Counted from the first letter of the stretch, positions 51,662 to 60,738 are shown. The stretch is 64,000 bases of DNA from Hymenobacter negativus (GCF_017571495.1 NZ_JAGETZ010000003.1:434001-498000), one strand, 5' to 3'. Notes: generated from the letters alone by a model not told the origin. A program made the numbers and translations.

Positions 51662-52478
51662 TGGGGATGAAGGTTAAGGTGTCGGCCAGGGTGAGCCCAG
51701 CCGTTTCTTCGGTCACGATGTAGCCGGCCGCCGTTTCGTACATGCGGGCAAACACCGTCGGCGCCGTTAAGCCCACACGGGCGGCCACTGTCACCAGCTG
51801 CACGTCCTGCACGCCGGGCACGGCCTGAATCGCATCTTCCAGCCGGGCCACGTACACCAGGCCATCAAAGGCCAGGTTTGCCAGGTAGCCCTGCACGGCG
51901 GCCAGCACGGCGGCTTTAAAAGCCGGCACGTCCAGCAGCGGGTCGTAATACACCGCGCCCGTGAGCTGGAGCCGGTCAGCCTCCCGGCTCACCACTTCCA
52001 GCCGAGTGCCGGCGAAGCGCAGGCGGGCAAAGTAGCCCTGTACCTGCACCAGCTCCGCGTTGCTGAGCGCCGCCAAGGTGCCAGCCGAGGCCCCGTTCTT
52101 GGCCACCTTGATGAAGAGCTTGCCAGTCTGGTCGTTTTCCTTGGCCGTGGCACGGGTCACAATTCGGGCGCCCGTGGTACCCGCTGCGTAGCCGGCCCGG
52201 CCGGTGGGCAATATCACCAGGGGGTCTCCCAACTGGAATTCCAAGGCGCGGGCCGCGTACCAACTGGGCACGCCGGCGGGGGCGGCGGCAATCAGCGCAT
52301 TGACGTCCGCTTGGTGGCGGTCAAAGATGGTTTCATGTGCCCACAGGGCCACGGCCACCACGTACTCGATGAGCTTGTAGATGGCCGTGGCGCTGGGGCT
52401 GGTGAGCCCCGCCAGCTCGGTGCGGGCGGCGCGGTCTGCCGCAATGGCGGCTTGAATGTCGGAGATGGAACGTGCCAT
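51651..52478 (-). CDS. Baseplate J-like protein
   Basis: 275 residues. The helical start (SISDIQAAIAADRAAR ... IYKLIEYVVAVALWAHETIFD) and the later AVLAAVQGYLANLAFDGLVYVARLEDAIQAVPGVQDVQLV follow the gpJ/baseplate wedge pattern. It forms the baseplate wedge with the gpI- and gp25/W-like proteins. It overlaps the gpI-like gene by 11 bases. Confidence 0.8.
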   Translation of the reverse strand: MARSISDIQAAIAADRAARTELAGLTSPSATAIYKLIEYVVAVALWAHETIFDRHQADVNALIAAAPAGVPSWYAARALEFQLGDPLVILPTGRAGYAAGTTGARIVTRATAKENDQTGKLFIKVAKNGASAGTLAALSNAELVQVQGYFARLRFAGTRLEVVSREADRLQLTGAVYYDPLLDVPAFKAAVLAAVQGYLANLAFDGLVYVARLEDAIQAVPGVQDVQLVTVAARVGLTAPTVFARMYETAAGYIVTEETAGLTLADTLTFIPNAT

Positions 52479-55430
52479 TTATGCGAGGGTGAAGCCGGCG
52501 GCTAGGACTAGGTTTTTGATGTTGGACTTGGCGGCCGGGCTCAGCGCACCGCTATAAATCCCAAGGGCCGCCACGCGCATATCACCGTTGTAGCCAGGGC
52601 CGTTTGCGTAAGTGTTAAGCCGGTACGTTTGCACCCCGCCCGCAATGGGAGTAGGCGCCGGGCCGGTTCCTTGCAAAACCCCGTTGACATCGAGTTCCGT
52701 GGAGCCCGCTTGCGCGGTAAAAATCAGCAGCGCAAAATGTGGCCGGCCGACCAGGGAAGCGGACGGCGGAATGGGCGCGCCGGCCCCTTGGACAAACACC
52801 CCGTCGCCGCGCACCAGGAAATAGCTGCTGCCCGTGCTCCAGACCACCGCCCCCGGACCGGCGATGGCGGCGATGTTTACAAGCATCACCACCGTTTGCA
52901 GGCCAGCGGCGGCACTGGGCAGCGCAAACGAAGTGGTCAAATACGAGGCGTTGTTGGACGCGGTGCTGAGGACCGGGTGGCCGTCGAAGGTATCCAGTAT
53001 GGGGGCATTGGCGGGGCTATCAGGCACAAGCGGCAGCCCACCGGGTACCTGATTGGGCACGTTGTCAATCACCCCACCCGATTGGGTAACGCCAGTCGCT
53101 AAATCAAAATAAGCCACTAGGTTGTTGGCGGGGAATTTGAGCACCCCTGCGCCAGCCAGACCACTGACCGTGCCATCCGAGGGGAGCGTGTCCGCAAACG
53201 TAAACCAGGCGGTTAGCTGGGCATTGGTCAGCGCTTTTTTGAAAAACATCAACCCCCGTAAAAACCCGGATGGCTCAGGTGACAAGCCAACAAACACCGG
53301 CTCGTCCACAAAGTCGCCAGGGGCGCCGCCGTTATAGTCCGCCGCGGTGCTTAACACCCCGTTGACCCACAGGGCCAACGGCGCATTGCCGGCCCGGTTC
53401 ATCAGCACGGCAATGCTGAGTTGTTCGCCGTCATTAACCAAAATGGGCAGCGTCACCGAGCAGGCGGCCCCGCTGCTGTCACGCTTGCGAAACTGCACGG
53501 CCCGGCCCTGAATGAACAGGGCGAACGTGCCAGGGGTGCTGCTGCTGGTCGATTGCTGCACCAGCACGGCCGGTACGTCGTAATCGCTCAGGCGCACCTG
53601 GGAGATTAGGGTAGCGGCCGTGATGCCAGCAATATCGAACACATCGAACTGGAACCCCTGGAGTGGGAAATCCCACCCGCTGCGGTTCGTAGCCCAGGCG
53701 TCCGGCGCACTGGCCAGCGTGCGGTTGGCCTTCGGGCCGTAAGCAGCGCCTCGGTAATCCTGCACCGCCAACACGTTTTGTTTCTGGTAAACCAGCGAGT
53801 AAGGTTGCGGCCCAGCTGGAGCGCCTTCCACCGAGAGGCCGGTAATGATGCCGGTCTGGCCACTGGCGAGTAGCTGCGCGCCAGCCGCCCACAGCGGGGC
53901 TTCCACCTGCCGGCCGGCCAGGGTCTTGTGCAGGCCATCCGTAAAATACGTGGTATTCAGGCCGGCACCCGCGCCCCCAATCCGGTAATCCGAGGCGCTA
54001 TCTACCACCACCGACACGCCGAAAGCAAACGACTCGGTCAGTATCCATTGCCGCACTTCGGCCGATATTGCCTGCACGGTGGCAATGGGAATGGCTGGAT
54101 AAAACGCATTTGTGTCGTAGGCTGTGAGCGTGCCCAGCATCACATAATCACAGGTCGCCAGCGCGGCGGCAATGGCTGTTTTCAGGTCAGCAATAATCTC
54201 TGCGGTTGTGTGCCCTTGGCCGGCATCGTTAATGCCGAAGTAGAGCTGCGCAATGGTTTTGGTATAAGTCGTGTTTTTGACGTGGTTCTGAATAGACGGC
54301 AACTGACTCAGAATCTTGTCACCTGGGGTTGCGTAGTTCGTCCCCTTGTGGAAAACGTTAGCGTCCAGTAAGGTGGCTTGGATGTCGGGCCACGACGGAT
54401 TGCGGCTGGGCTCGGCATTGGAGGACTCCGAGTCGCCAAACGTTGCTAAATCGTAGGTGGTGGTGTTAACGGTCACGTCAAAGCTGCCGCTGCTGCTTGC
54501 GGTCCCGCCCGGCGTCGTAATGGAAAACACCCCATCCGTCGCCCCTGCGGGCAGCGTGAAGGTGATGCTGGTTGACGTGCTGGCCGTCACGTTGCCAAGG
54601 GGAATGGCAACACCGTTCAGCCGCAAGCTGGTAAAGCCGCTGAAGTTGGTACCTGTAATGGTAACAGCCTGCCCGACCGGGCCGCTGGCCGGGCTAAAAC
54701 CGGTGATGGTGGGGGCCTGCGCTGAAGGTGCTGCCGGCGTGGCCGTGGCAGGCGTTGACAGAGCGCCGTCGCCGGCGCTGCTGGTGGCAAAAACTGTGAA
54801 CTGGTAAGCCGTGCCGTTCCCCAGCCCGGTGACCGTTGCGGTGTGGGTCGTCGCCGAATAAGAGCCAAACACCGAATAGGTAGGGGCCCCAACGGGCCGA
54901 AATTTCACCGTGTAGCCCGTGATGGCTGCGCCGCCGTTATTGCTGGGCGTGCCCCAGTTCACAACAGCCTGCGCATTGCCGGCCGTGGCGGTCACGTTGG
55001 GCACTTGGCCGGGGGCAGTGATGGCAGGTGCCACCGTACCCGTGCCCACATGCTGAGTCAGCCAGATAAGCCATTCCCGTTCGGTCGCAAAAGCCGGGTG
55101 GGTGGCGTACTGATTGACGGACACCGGCACAAAGGCGCTGGGCTGCGGGCGCGGGTTGAACAGGAACAGCCACTGGCCGTCCACGAACGTAAAAAAGTCG
55201 TTGCTGTCCTGGGCCACATAGAGGTCGCCTTCAATGCCGAGCGAAGCGTCCGGTGCCCCGCCGTTCAGCTCGCCGGTGTAGATGTTGTTGCCGCGCAGGC
55301 GGCCTTCCAACAGGCCAATGGCGGCAATCAGCCGTTCCTCGAAGGCGCGGTGCTCCGAGGCGGTGATGTCGCTGGCCGACGCCAGCAACAGGTTCAGTTG
55401 CTCCAGTAAAGTATCCGTTAGGGCAGACAT
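52479..55430 (-). CDS. Large tail fibre with FN3, IPT/TIG, GDSL/SGNH esterase and LamG-like domains
   Basis: 983 residues. Order: helical N-terminus (1-45, likely baseplate attachment), fibronectin III (about 143-232), IPT/TIG (about 238-322), then an SGNH hydrolase (325-520) with block I GDS (332-334), block III GIND (399-402) and block V DGLH (Asp498, His501). Two jelly-roll/LamG-like domains follow to the end. The catalytic triad looks complete, so it may deacylate a surface polysaccharide during adsorption. It lies inside the baseplate cluster, between the gpX- and gpJ-like genes, overlapping the former by one base. Confidence 0.85.
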   Translation of the reverse strand: MSALTDTLLEQLNLLLASASDITASEHRAFEERLIAAIGLLEGRLRGNNIYTGELNGGAPDASLGIEGDLYVAQDSNDFFTFVDGQWLFLFNPRPQPSAFVPVSVNQYATHPAFATEREWLIWLTQHVGTGTVAPAITAPGQVPNVTATAGNAQAVVNWGTPSNNGGAAITGYTVKFRPVGAPTYSVFGSYSATTHTATVTGLGNGTAYQFTVFATSSAGDGALSTPATATPAAPSAQAPTITGFSPASGPVGQAVTITGTNFSGFTSLRLNGVAIPLGNVTASTSTSITFTLPAGATDGVFSITTPGGTASSSGSFDVTVNTTTYDLATFGDSESSNAEPSRNPSWPDIQATLLDANVFHKGTNYATPGDKILSQLPSIQNHVKNTTYTKTIAQLYFGINDAGQGHTTAEIIADLKTAIAAALATCDYVMLGTLTAYDTNAFYPAIPIATVQAISAEVRQWILTESFAFGVSVVVDSASDYRIGGAGAGLNTTYFTDGLHKTLAGRQVEAPLWAAGAQLLASGQTGIITGLSVEGAPAGPQPYSLVYQKQNVLAVQDYRGAAYGPKANRTLASAPDAWATNRSGWDFPLQGFQFDVFDIAGITAATLISQVRLSDYDVPAVLVQQSTSSSTPGTFALFIQGRAVQFRKRDSSGAACSVTLPILVNDGEQLSIAVLMNRAGNAPLALWVNGVLSTAADYNGGAPGDFVDEPVFVGLSPEPSGFLRGLMFFKKALTNAQLTAWFTFADTLPSDGTVSGLAGAGVLKFPANNLVAYFDLATGVTQSGGVIDNVPNQVPGGLPLVPDSPANAPILDTFDGHPVLSTASNNASYLTTSFALPSAAAGLQTVVMLVNIAAIAGPGAVVWSTGSSYFLVRGDGVFVQGAGAPIPPSASLVGRPHFALLIFTAQAGSTELDVNGVLQGTGPAPTPIAGGVQTYRLNTYANGPGYNGDMRVAALGIYSGALSPAAKSNIKNLVLAAGFTLA

Positions 55431-55720
55431 TACGCGTTGTAGTCTAAGGGTGAATAATCGCTGCGGCGGTAATCGTAAATGCGGGGCTGGGGCTCGGGCG
55501 GCTGCGCACCGGTGTTGATGCGCTGGGCCCGGCTGGCGAAGTAGGCCGCCGTGGGCAGGTCGGCCGCATCAGCGGCCGGTACCGTGAGTGTTTGCCCGGC
55601 CGTGAGCAGGTCGGTAATGGCCAGCCCGTTGGCGTCAGCCAAATCGAAGAGGGCGGCCACGCTGCCGAGTTCCTGCACGGCCACGTCGACCAGGCTTTGC
55701 CCTTGGGTGATGAGGGTCAT
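55430..55720 (-). CDS. LysM-like tail protein X
   Basis: 96 residues. The first half is a LysM-type motif (QGQSLVDVAVQELGSVAALFDLADANGLAITDLLTAGQTLTVP), like P2 gpX and other tail-hub LysM proteins that contact peptidoglycan or the tail tube. The Pro-rich end has no known domain. Confidence 0.72.
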   Translation of the reverse strand: MTLITQGQSLVDVAVQELGSVAALFDLADANGLAITDLLTAGQTLTVPAADAADLPTAAYFASRAQRINTGAQPPEPQPRIYDYRRSDYSPLDYNA

Positions 55721-56028
55721 GGGCGGACGGCGTTAAGGCGGGCGGCGCTCAGGTCGGCGAGGTCCAACGTGAGCACCTGGTACCCGTCGCGGGTGAGTTG
55801 AATGGTGAATTCCCGTTGCAGGGCGGCTGCCTGCACCGGCCCGTAGGGCGCGGCGAGGTAGCGTTGCAGGCCGATGCCCACCAGCGGGGCCTGCCGCCAC
55901 TCGCCTTGGTTGGTGAGCTGCAGCAAGGCCAGGTGCTGGGCATCGCTGGCGCCCACGGCCAGGTCGCCGGCATCGGTGAAAGCCAGGTCGTAGTCAGGGG
56001 CTAAAAGCAGGTCGGTGGCGGTGGGCAT
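55717..56028 (-). CDS. gp25/gpW-like baseplate wedge protein
   Basis: 103 residues. MPTATDLLLAPDYDLAFTDAGDLAVG and GEWRQAPLVGIGLQRYLAAPYG match the T4 gp25/P2 gpW small wedge proteins. Stop and start overlap with the gpX-like gene (four bases). Confidence 0.75.
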   Translation of the reverse strand: MPTATDLLLAPDYDLAFTDAGDLAVGASDAQHLALLQLTNQGEWRQAPLVGIGLQRYLAAPYGPVQAAALQREFTIQLTRDGYQVLTLDLADLSAARLNAVRP

Positions 56029-56031
56029 GGG

Positions 56032-56262
56032 TTAAGAAATGCGGCCGTTGGTGAGCGGCCCGGTTTGGGTGGTAGCACTGCCGAGGGTGGTGACGGTGCC
56101 CGTGACCGTGCCCGAGCGCATCATGGTGGCCATGATGCCGACCAACTCGCGGGCAAAGTCGGCGCGGGCTTGTTGCCGGGCGGCCGGGCTGCTATCGGTG
56201 CGGGCGGCTTGGTCATCCAGCAGGGCCAGCACGGCGGTTTCGGCGGCTTGGGTATTGAGCAT
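56032..56262 (-). CDS. Small baseplate-associated hypothetical protein
   Basis: 76 residues: a helical N-terminal two-thirds, then a Thr/Gly-rich end (SGTVTGTVTTLGSATTQTGPL) that could be a beta-prism or PAAR-like tip. Position between gpV- and gp25-like genes suggests a spike accessory role; no motif is recognised. Confidence 0.5.
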   Translation of the reverse strand: MLNTQAAETAVLALLDDQAARTDSSPAARQQARADFARELVGIMATMMRSGTVTGTVTTLGSATTQTGPLTNGRIS

Positions 56263-56265
56263 GGC

Positions 56266-56712
56266 TTAGGCGGTGAAAAGTTGAGCGGCCCGCTGGGCGA
56301 GGGCCTGAAAAGCCGGGAGGTTGATGGGCGGGCCACTGGGACCGGTGCCCGTCGTGACGGAGAGCTGCCCGATGGCGGCGAAGAGGTCGGCGAAGAGCTT
56401 CCCGGCGCTGTCGGTGGCCGTGCTGAGGGTGAATTGCGCCACCTCCGACACCATGGCCACGTAGCAGTGGTTCGGGTCGTTGTCGACCAGGCCCACCACC
56501 ACAAACGAGCCCTCTTTGGGCCAGAGCACGAAGCCGCCCACCCCTTCGACGGTGCGCAGGGCCACATCGAGCAGCACGGGCGCGCCCGCTTCGGCCGGCT
56601 GCACGTCGCACACGCCTTTAGCCCGGTCAACCGTGAGCACGGTACCGAGCAGGGCTTGCGTAGGGATTTCGCCACGTATCATCTGCTGGATTTGTTCGCG
56701 GAGGGTGCTCAT
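56266..56712 (-). CDS. Baseplate assembly protein V-like (spike OB-fold)
   Basis: 148 residues. MSTLREQIQQMIRGEIPTQALLG, then an OB-like stretch (GTVLTVDRAKGVCDVQPAEAG, GGFVLWPKEGSFVVVGLVDND) as in gpV/gp5 spike proteins. The C-terminal half is helical and lacks a long beta-prism, so the tip may be supplied by the next small gene. It overlaps the gpD-like gene by four bases. Confidence 0.72.
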   Translation of the reverse strand: MSTLREQIQQMIRGEIPTQALLGTVLTVDRAKGVCDVQPAEAGAPVLLDVALRTVEGVGGFVLWPKEGSFVVVGLVDNDPNHCYVAMVSEVAQFTLSTATDSAGKLFADLFAAIGQLSVTTGTGPSGPPINLPAFQALAQRAAQLFTA

Positions 56713-57749
56713 GCTTTGGGCCCGAGTTTGAGTTTGCGCCGGCTGCCGTTCACGCCGAAGGTTTTGCTCACGGCATCAATGAAATAGTCCCCGGTCCGCT
56801 CCTTATAGTCGGGGTCGGTGATGCGGGCGATATCGCCGTGCTCGGCAGCGGGCAGGCCGAAGGAGGTGAGCCCGCCCCGATAGCCATCGAAGCGCAGGCG
56901 GGCCGCTTCCTGGTTGACCCAGGCCAGCAGCTGCGCGGTGTTCAGGCCCGGCGGGCCGATGAGCGTGCGTAGTTCGCCCTTGGCGACGCCCGCGCTGAGG
57001 GCCGTCACGAGTACGGTGGTATCCCCTTTGGCTTTCTTGGTTTTCACCACACCCGAAGCGTCTACCTGAATCTTCTTGCCGTCCGGCTGCGTGCTCGTGG
57101 CGCGGAAGTGCAGGGCCACATCGGCGGCGTTGGTATAGGCCAGGTCGCTGTCAATGATGTTTTGTCGAAATCCGAAACGGTGAGTGGCCGCGGTGGACTC
57201 ATCGTAAGGTTTGCTGGCCCATAATACACCGTTGCGGAAGAAGAAGCTTTGCCCAAAACGCTTTTTTAGGTCGTCAAACACCTGGGCGCCGGTAGCTTGG
57301 TTAATGAGGTACTTGCCTACGACCAACTCACCCAGCGTGTGAATAGGGAAGGAGAGACCAGATTGGTCGCGGATATACTCCATTAATTGGCGCAACGTGA
57401 CCGAGCGCCAGCTGTGGGACATGGTTTGCCGTTTTAGCTTCCACATCTGGTCTTCGCACTTAATTTGGAGCGGCGTGCCCGGCTTCAGCTCCGACACGTA
57501 GCCGGTGAATTCCGTGCGCAGGTTGCCGTCGTAGCCGTAGCGGATGCTCACCGTGTCGCCCACGCCGATAAGGTCCGGCAGCGGCGTTTTTACGTTCTCG
57601 TGCAGCACGTTGAGGTTGCGCGGCAGCGTGATGGTGGCCGTGTCGGTGAACTTGGCCCACGCGCTTTCTATCTCGACCTCGTGGACGATGGTAATGGGCC
57701 GCAGCGCGCCAATCTGAATCGATATGCCGTTTTCCAGGGTGAACATCAC
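56709..57749 (-). CDS. Phage late control protein D-like baseplate hub
   Basis: 346 residues. Beta-rich hub with NVLHENVKTPLPDLIGVGDTVSIRYGYDGNLRTEFTGYVSEL, LRQLMEYIRDQSGL and a C-terminal GDIARITDPDYKERTGDYFIDAVSKTF segment, the layout of gpD/VgrG-type hub proteins. It joins tube to spike. The ATG overlaps the preceding gene's stop. Confidence 0.82.
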   Translation of the reverse strand: MMFTLENGISIQIGALRPITIVHEVEIESAWAKFTDTATITLPRNLNVLHENVKTPLPDLIGVGDTVSIRYGYDGNLRTEFTGYVSELKPGTPLQIKCEDQMWKLKRQTMSHSWRSVTLRQLMEYIRDQSGLSFPIHTLGELVVGKYLINQATGAQVFDDLKKRFGQSFFFRNGVLWASKPYDESTAATHRFGFRQNIIDSDLAYTNAADVALHFRATSTQPDGKKIQVDASGVVKTKKAKGDTTVLVTALSAGVAKGELRTLIGPPGLNTAQLLAWVNQEAARLRFDGYRGGLTSFGLPAAEHGDIARITDPDYKERTGDYFIDAVSKTFGVNGSRRKLKLGPKA

Positions 57750-58447
57750 AACACAAGCTCAATAGGGTCATCGGACAGGCACTGCAGCTCGTAGGCTTGC
57801 AGGTTGATAAAGCCGGGCAAGGACTCGTAGCGGACATTTTTCACCACCAGGTTGCTGATGCCGAACACCTCCTGCAGCCAGCCCGATACCGGGATGCTGA
57901 CGCCCAGGGCGCACAAGTCGCGTAGGCGCTTTACTTCGGGCAAGGGGTAGGCCATGCGGTCCACGGCGTTAAGGTCGGTGGCCAGGATGCCGCGAATGGT
58001 CACGCCGTAGTCGCCCTGGTTGATGTACTCCTTCACCGTACCCTTACGGCCGACGATAGGCGTTTCCAGAATGTTGAACGGCTCATCGACCGTCACCAGC
58101 GGGTCGAGCAATACCAGTCCGTTGGCGTAGTCGCCCGTGGCCGGATTCTTGGCCGAGTGCAGCTGCACGGCAACGAAGACCGGCAGGCCAAACATGTTGG
58201 TCAAGCCCACGGGCTCAGCGGCTCCGGCCTGGCTGGCGTAGAAGCCATCGGTGCCCTCCTGGCCCTGCCCGGGGGGCAGCTGGAACCGCCGCACCGATGA
58301 ATACCCGAAGGCCTCCGCCGTGAGCGCCCGCAAGTCGATGGGCAGGTAGTTTCCACCCAGCGCGGTGCTGGCCTGATTGGTGCCCACGGCGTAGCCCCGG
58401 TCCTTCAGACTGTCAGCAGTATTCGATGGGGTGAGGCCGTAGGGCAT
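57746..58447 (-). CDS. DUF6046-like tail protein
   Basis: 233 residues. YGVTIRGILATDLNAVDRMAYPLPEVKRLRDLC and VFGISNLVVKNVRYESLPGFINLQAYELQCLSDDP recall the Bacteroidota tail family DUF6046, placed between tape measure and hub (the location of gpU-like tail proteins). Role inferred from position. Confidence 0.62.
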   Translation of the reverse strand: MPYGLTPSNTADSLKDRGYAVGTNQASTALGGNYLPIDLRALTAEAFGYSSVRRFQLPPGQGQEGTDGFYASQAGAAEPVGLTNMFGLPVFVAVQLHSAKNPATGDYANGLVLLDPLVTVDEPFNILETPIVGRKGTVKEYINQGDYGVTIRGILATDLNAVDRMAYPLPEVKRLRDLCALGVSIPVSGWLQEVFGISNLVVKNVRYESLPGFINLQAYELQCLSDDPIELVL

Positions 58448-58453
58448 TAGGTG

Positions 58454-58481
58454 TTAGCTGTTAGTTATTAGCTGTTAGTTA
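58454..58481. repeat. Two tandem 14-bp repeats at the tape-measure stop
   Basis: TTAGCTGTTAGTTA occurs twice back-to-back (58454-58467, 58468-58481); the second copy contains the TAA stop of the tape measure gene on the minus strand. Confidence 0.85.
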
Positions 58482-60118
58482 GAAGCCAATGTGTTCACGT
58501 CGTTGAGTTCGGCCATGAAGAAATCGCGGAACATGTCGGCCGTCTGCTTCGCGGCCTGCTGCTGGGTGCCGGCCGTGATGGTCGTATTTTCAAAGGGGCG
58601 GTTCACGGTCAGGTAGATGTTGGTGATGCCCTTGCCACCCACACCCGCCACGCCGCCGGCGCTGGCTGCTGCCGTCAGCGCTGGAGCCTTGCCCTGCGCC
58701 CTGCCGGCTTGTTTGTTCAGGAACGTGCTGGCGGCATCGGTGCCCATGGGCTTGTCGTCGCCGAAGAGTTTGATGGGCTTGATGCCCTCTTTCCAGCCCT
58801 TTACCACGCCGGAGGCAATGTCACCGCCTACTTTGGGGCCATCGGCCAGCGAGGACATGGTTTCGGAAAAGCCCTCTTTCAGCTTTGACCAGTTCATGGT
58901 CATCAGGCCTTCGAGGATTTTGCCCGTGCCACCCAGAAACTTGCCGGCCGCGTCGGCAATGCCTTTGAAGGCCGCCACCGCGCCGCCCCAGATGGCCGCG
59001 TAGTATTTCTGAATCCACTCATGGGTCTGGATGAATTTGGCAATGCCCTTAATCAAGTCCCACACGACGGTCACGACCTTGCCCGCCAGCGTAGCCGCGA
59101 TTCGGAGCACGGGCGCCAGCAAGCGGATGACGTTGGCCAGGCCATTAAAAACGGTGGTCAGGATGCTGCCCGCGTCGGCATTGCCGAATAGCTGCTGCCG
59201 GATGCGGTCGAAAGCCTCAAACAGCGGCTCCATCGCCGTAACGGCTGGCTGGAACATCTCCTTGATTTTGTCGGTGTTCTTTTGAATGAAGAGCAGCAGC
59301 TCGTTGCCGCCGTCGACAATGCGGCCGATGAAGGGGTTGACGGCTTCGCCCATCTTGCCGCCCAGGTTCTGCGCAAAGCCCACCAACGACGACCACCGGC
59401 CGGCCACGGTCTGGCTCTGCTTATCCATCAGGTCGCCCCACTTGCCGCCGGCCCCGCCCAACTCATCAAATGACTTGTCGAGCATAGCAAAGGTGATTTT
59501 GCCCTGCTCGCCCATTTTGCGGACCTGGCTCACGTTAACGCCCAATTGGGCCGCCAGCGACTTCATCACCGGAATGCCCGAATCGTTGAGCTGGTTGAGG
59601 TCTTCGCCCTGGATGATGCCCGAGAGCTTGTTCTTGCCGTAGATGCTCACCAGCTCGCCGAAATCCTTGCCGGTGGCCGAGCTGATGTTGCCCAGCTTGG
59701 TGAGGATGGGGTTGAGCGACGTGGCATCTTCGCCGAAGGCCAGCAGCTGCCGGCCCGCGCTGATAACCTGCTCATCATCGAACGGGGTGAGGTTGGCAAA
59801 CTTCTGCAGCTGGCCAATCACCGCGTTGCCCTTCTCGGCCGAGCCGGTGAAGGTTTCGAATTGAATACGGGTCTGCTCCATCTGCGTGCCCATGCCCACG
59901 ATGGCCTTGGCCCCGGTCGCAAAAGCCGCCGCTAACCCCAGCTTGCCCACCAGCCCCATCACGCCCGACAGGGCACCATTCGCTTGGCTGGTGTCGATGT
60001 TCAGCTTGTGCGGCTTGTCGACCTGCTGGCCCAGTTGGGTAACGCGCTGAATGGCCGAGGCAACCTTGGGCCCGAGCAGGTCCTCCAGCGTCAGCTTAAA
60101 ATTCAGAACGTTTGCCAT
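58475..60118 (-). CDS. Tail tape measure protein
   Basis: 547 residues. An N-terminal TMP domain (GALSGVMGLVGKLGLAAAFATGAKAIVGMGTQMEQTRIQFETFTGSAEKG), LTPFDDEQVISAGRQLLAFG, hydrophobic segments in the middle (LLAPVLRIAATLAGKVVTVVWDLIKGI) and an amphipathic end. Length of about 547 residues suggests a tail near 80 nm at 0.15 nm per residue, in the range of contractile tails. Confidence 0.9.
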   Translation of the reverse strand: MANVLNFKLTLEDLLGPKVASAIQRVTQLGQQVDKPHKLNIDTSQANGALSGVMGLVGKLGLAAAFATGAKAIVGMGTQMEQTRIQFETFTGSAEKGNAVIGQLQKFANLTPFDDEQVISAGRQLLAFGEDATSLNPILTKLGNISSATGKDFGELVSIYGKNKLSGIIQGEDLNQLNDSGIPVMKSLAAQLGVNVSQVRKMGEQGKITFAMLDKSFDELGGAGGKWGDLMDKQSQTVAGRWSSLVGFAQNLGGKMGEAVNPFIGRIVDGGNELLLFIQKNTDKIKEMFQPAVTAMEPLFEAFDRIRQQLFGNADAGSILTTVFNGLANVIRLLAPVLRIAATLAGKVVTVVWDLIKGIAKFIQTHEWIQKYYAAIWGGAVAAFKGIADAAGKFLGGTGKILEGLMTMNWSKLKEGFSETMSSLADGPKVGGDIASGVVKGWKEGIKPIKLFGDDKPMGTDAASTFLNKQAGRAQGKAPALTAAASAGGVAGVGGKGITNIYLTVNRPFENTTITAGTQQQAAKQTADMFRDFFMAELNDVNTLASN

Positions 60119-60121
60119 GGC

Positions 60122-60331
60122 TTAGTAGGAACTGACCAGGAGCGCGGCCGTGACGCCGCGGGCCTGGGGGTTGCGGCGCAGCCAGTCGGCTTGCTGGAAC
60201 TTGGCCGCGAACACCTCATCGCTGAGGTTTTCGGGGTCGGGAATGTGCAGGAAATGGGAAATCAGTGCCGCCATTTTTTGCAGCTCGTCGTCCTGGGGTC
60301 GGTCCGAGACGACGGGCGCGGCGGCTAGGCG
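60122..60331 (-). CDS. Frameshift extension of the tail assembly chaperone (G-T-like part)
   Basis: In the -1 frame the sequence is open from the slippery site (CGC at 60331) to TAA 60124-60122, adding 69 residues: a Pro/Asp linker, then MAALISHFLHIPDPENLSDEVFAAKFQQADWLRRNP and an Ala/Val end. With the first 136 residues of the upstream ORF it gives about 205 residues. The 'Q-A-D-W-L' helix resembles GpE+/gpT-type chaperone extensions. An internal ATG (60274) could also make a 50-residue protein. Confidence 0.75.
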   Translation of the reverse strand, partial: RLAAAPVVSDRPQDDELQKMAALISHFLHIPDPENLSDEVFAAKFQQADWLRRNPQARGVTAALLVSSY

Positions 60332-60738
60332 TTTTTTACGCTCACGTCGAACATGTCCAGCAGCGAAGCCGCCGCAATGGCCGCCGTGAGCTGGGCCTTG
60401 TTCTCGGCGACCGGGCCGGTGAGCTTCAGGCGCTCATCGCCACCGACGTAGCAGTTTTTGAGGACGAACTCGCCGGCCTCGACAATCTGCGACTTCATGG
60501 ATTTGGTCAGCCCGTAGGCCACCACGTTGCGGTCAGCGGGTTTCAGATAGGCCACGCCCGTATCAGTGGCGCTAATCGTCACTTCGATGATGTGCAGTTC
60601 GCCGTGCTTGGCTTTGAGGTCGGCAATGGCTTCGGGAGACAACTGGCCTGCAATAAGCGGAACGCCTATTTCCCGTAAAATGGATTTAGCGGCTGCTTCA
60701 GGGCTGGACAGGTCGAGGGGAGTTTCAACAGCATTCAT
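60325..60738 (-). CDS. Tail assembly chaperone (G-like), site of programmed -1 frameshift
   Basis: 137 residues, helical plus a beta segment (ELHIIEVTISATDTGVAYLKP). It lies between the tube and tape measure genes, the standard place of the chaperone pair made by frameshifting in tailed phages. The last codons are GTA AAA AAC GCC TAG, so the ORF ends two codons after an A_AAA_AAC heptamer. Confidence 0.78.
   Translation of the reverse strand: MNAVETPLDLSSPEAAAKSILREIGVPLIAGQLSPEAIADLKAKHGELHIIEVTISATDTGVAYLKPADRNVVAYGLTKSMKSQIVEAGEFVLKNCYVGGDERLKLTGPVAENKAQLTAAIAAASLLDMFDVSVKNA
60331..60337 (-). promoter_or_regulatory. -1 programmed frameshift slippery heptamer A_AAA_AAC
   Basis: On the minus strand the sequence GT-A AAA AAC-GCC keeps the zero frame exactly as X_XXY_YYZ. 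Five bases after it, GCCGCC can pair with GGCGGC about 60 bases on, enclosing a 7-bp stem CGTCGTC/GACGACG. This would form a downstream stimulatory structure. Confidence 0.75.
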
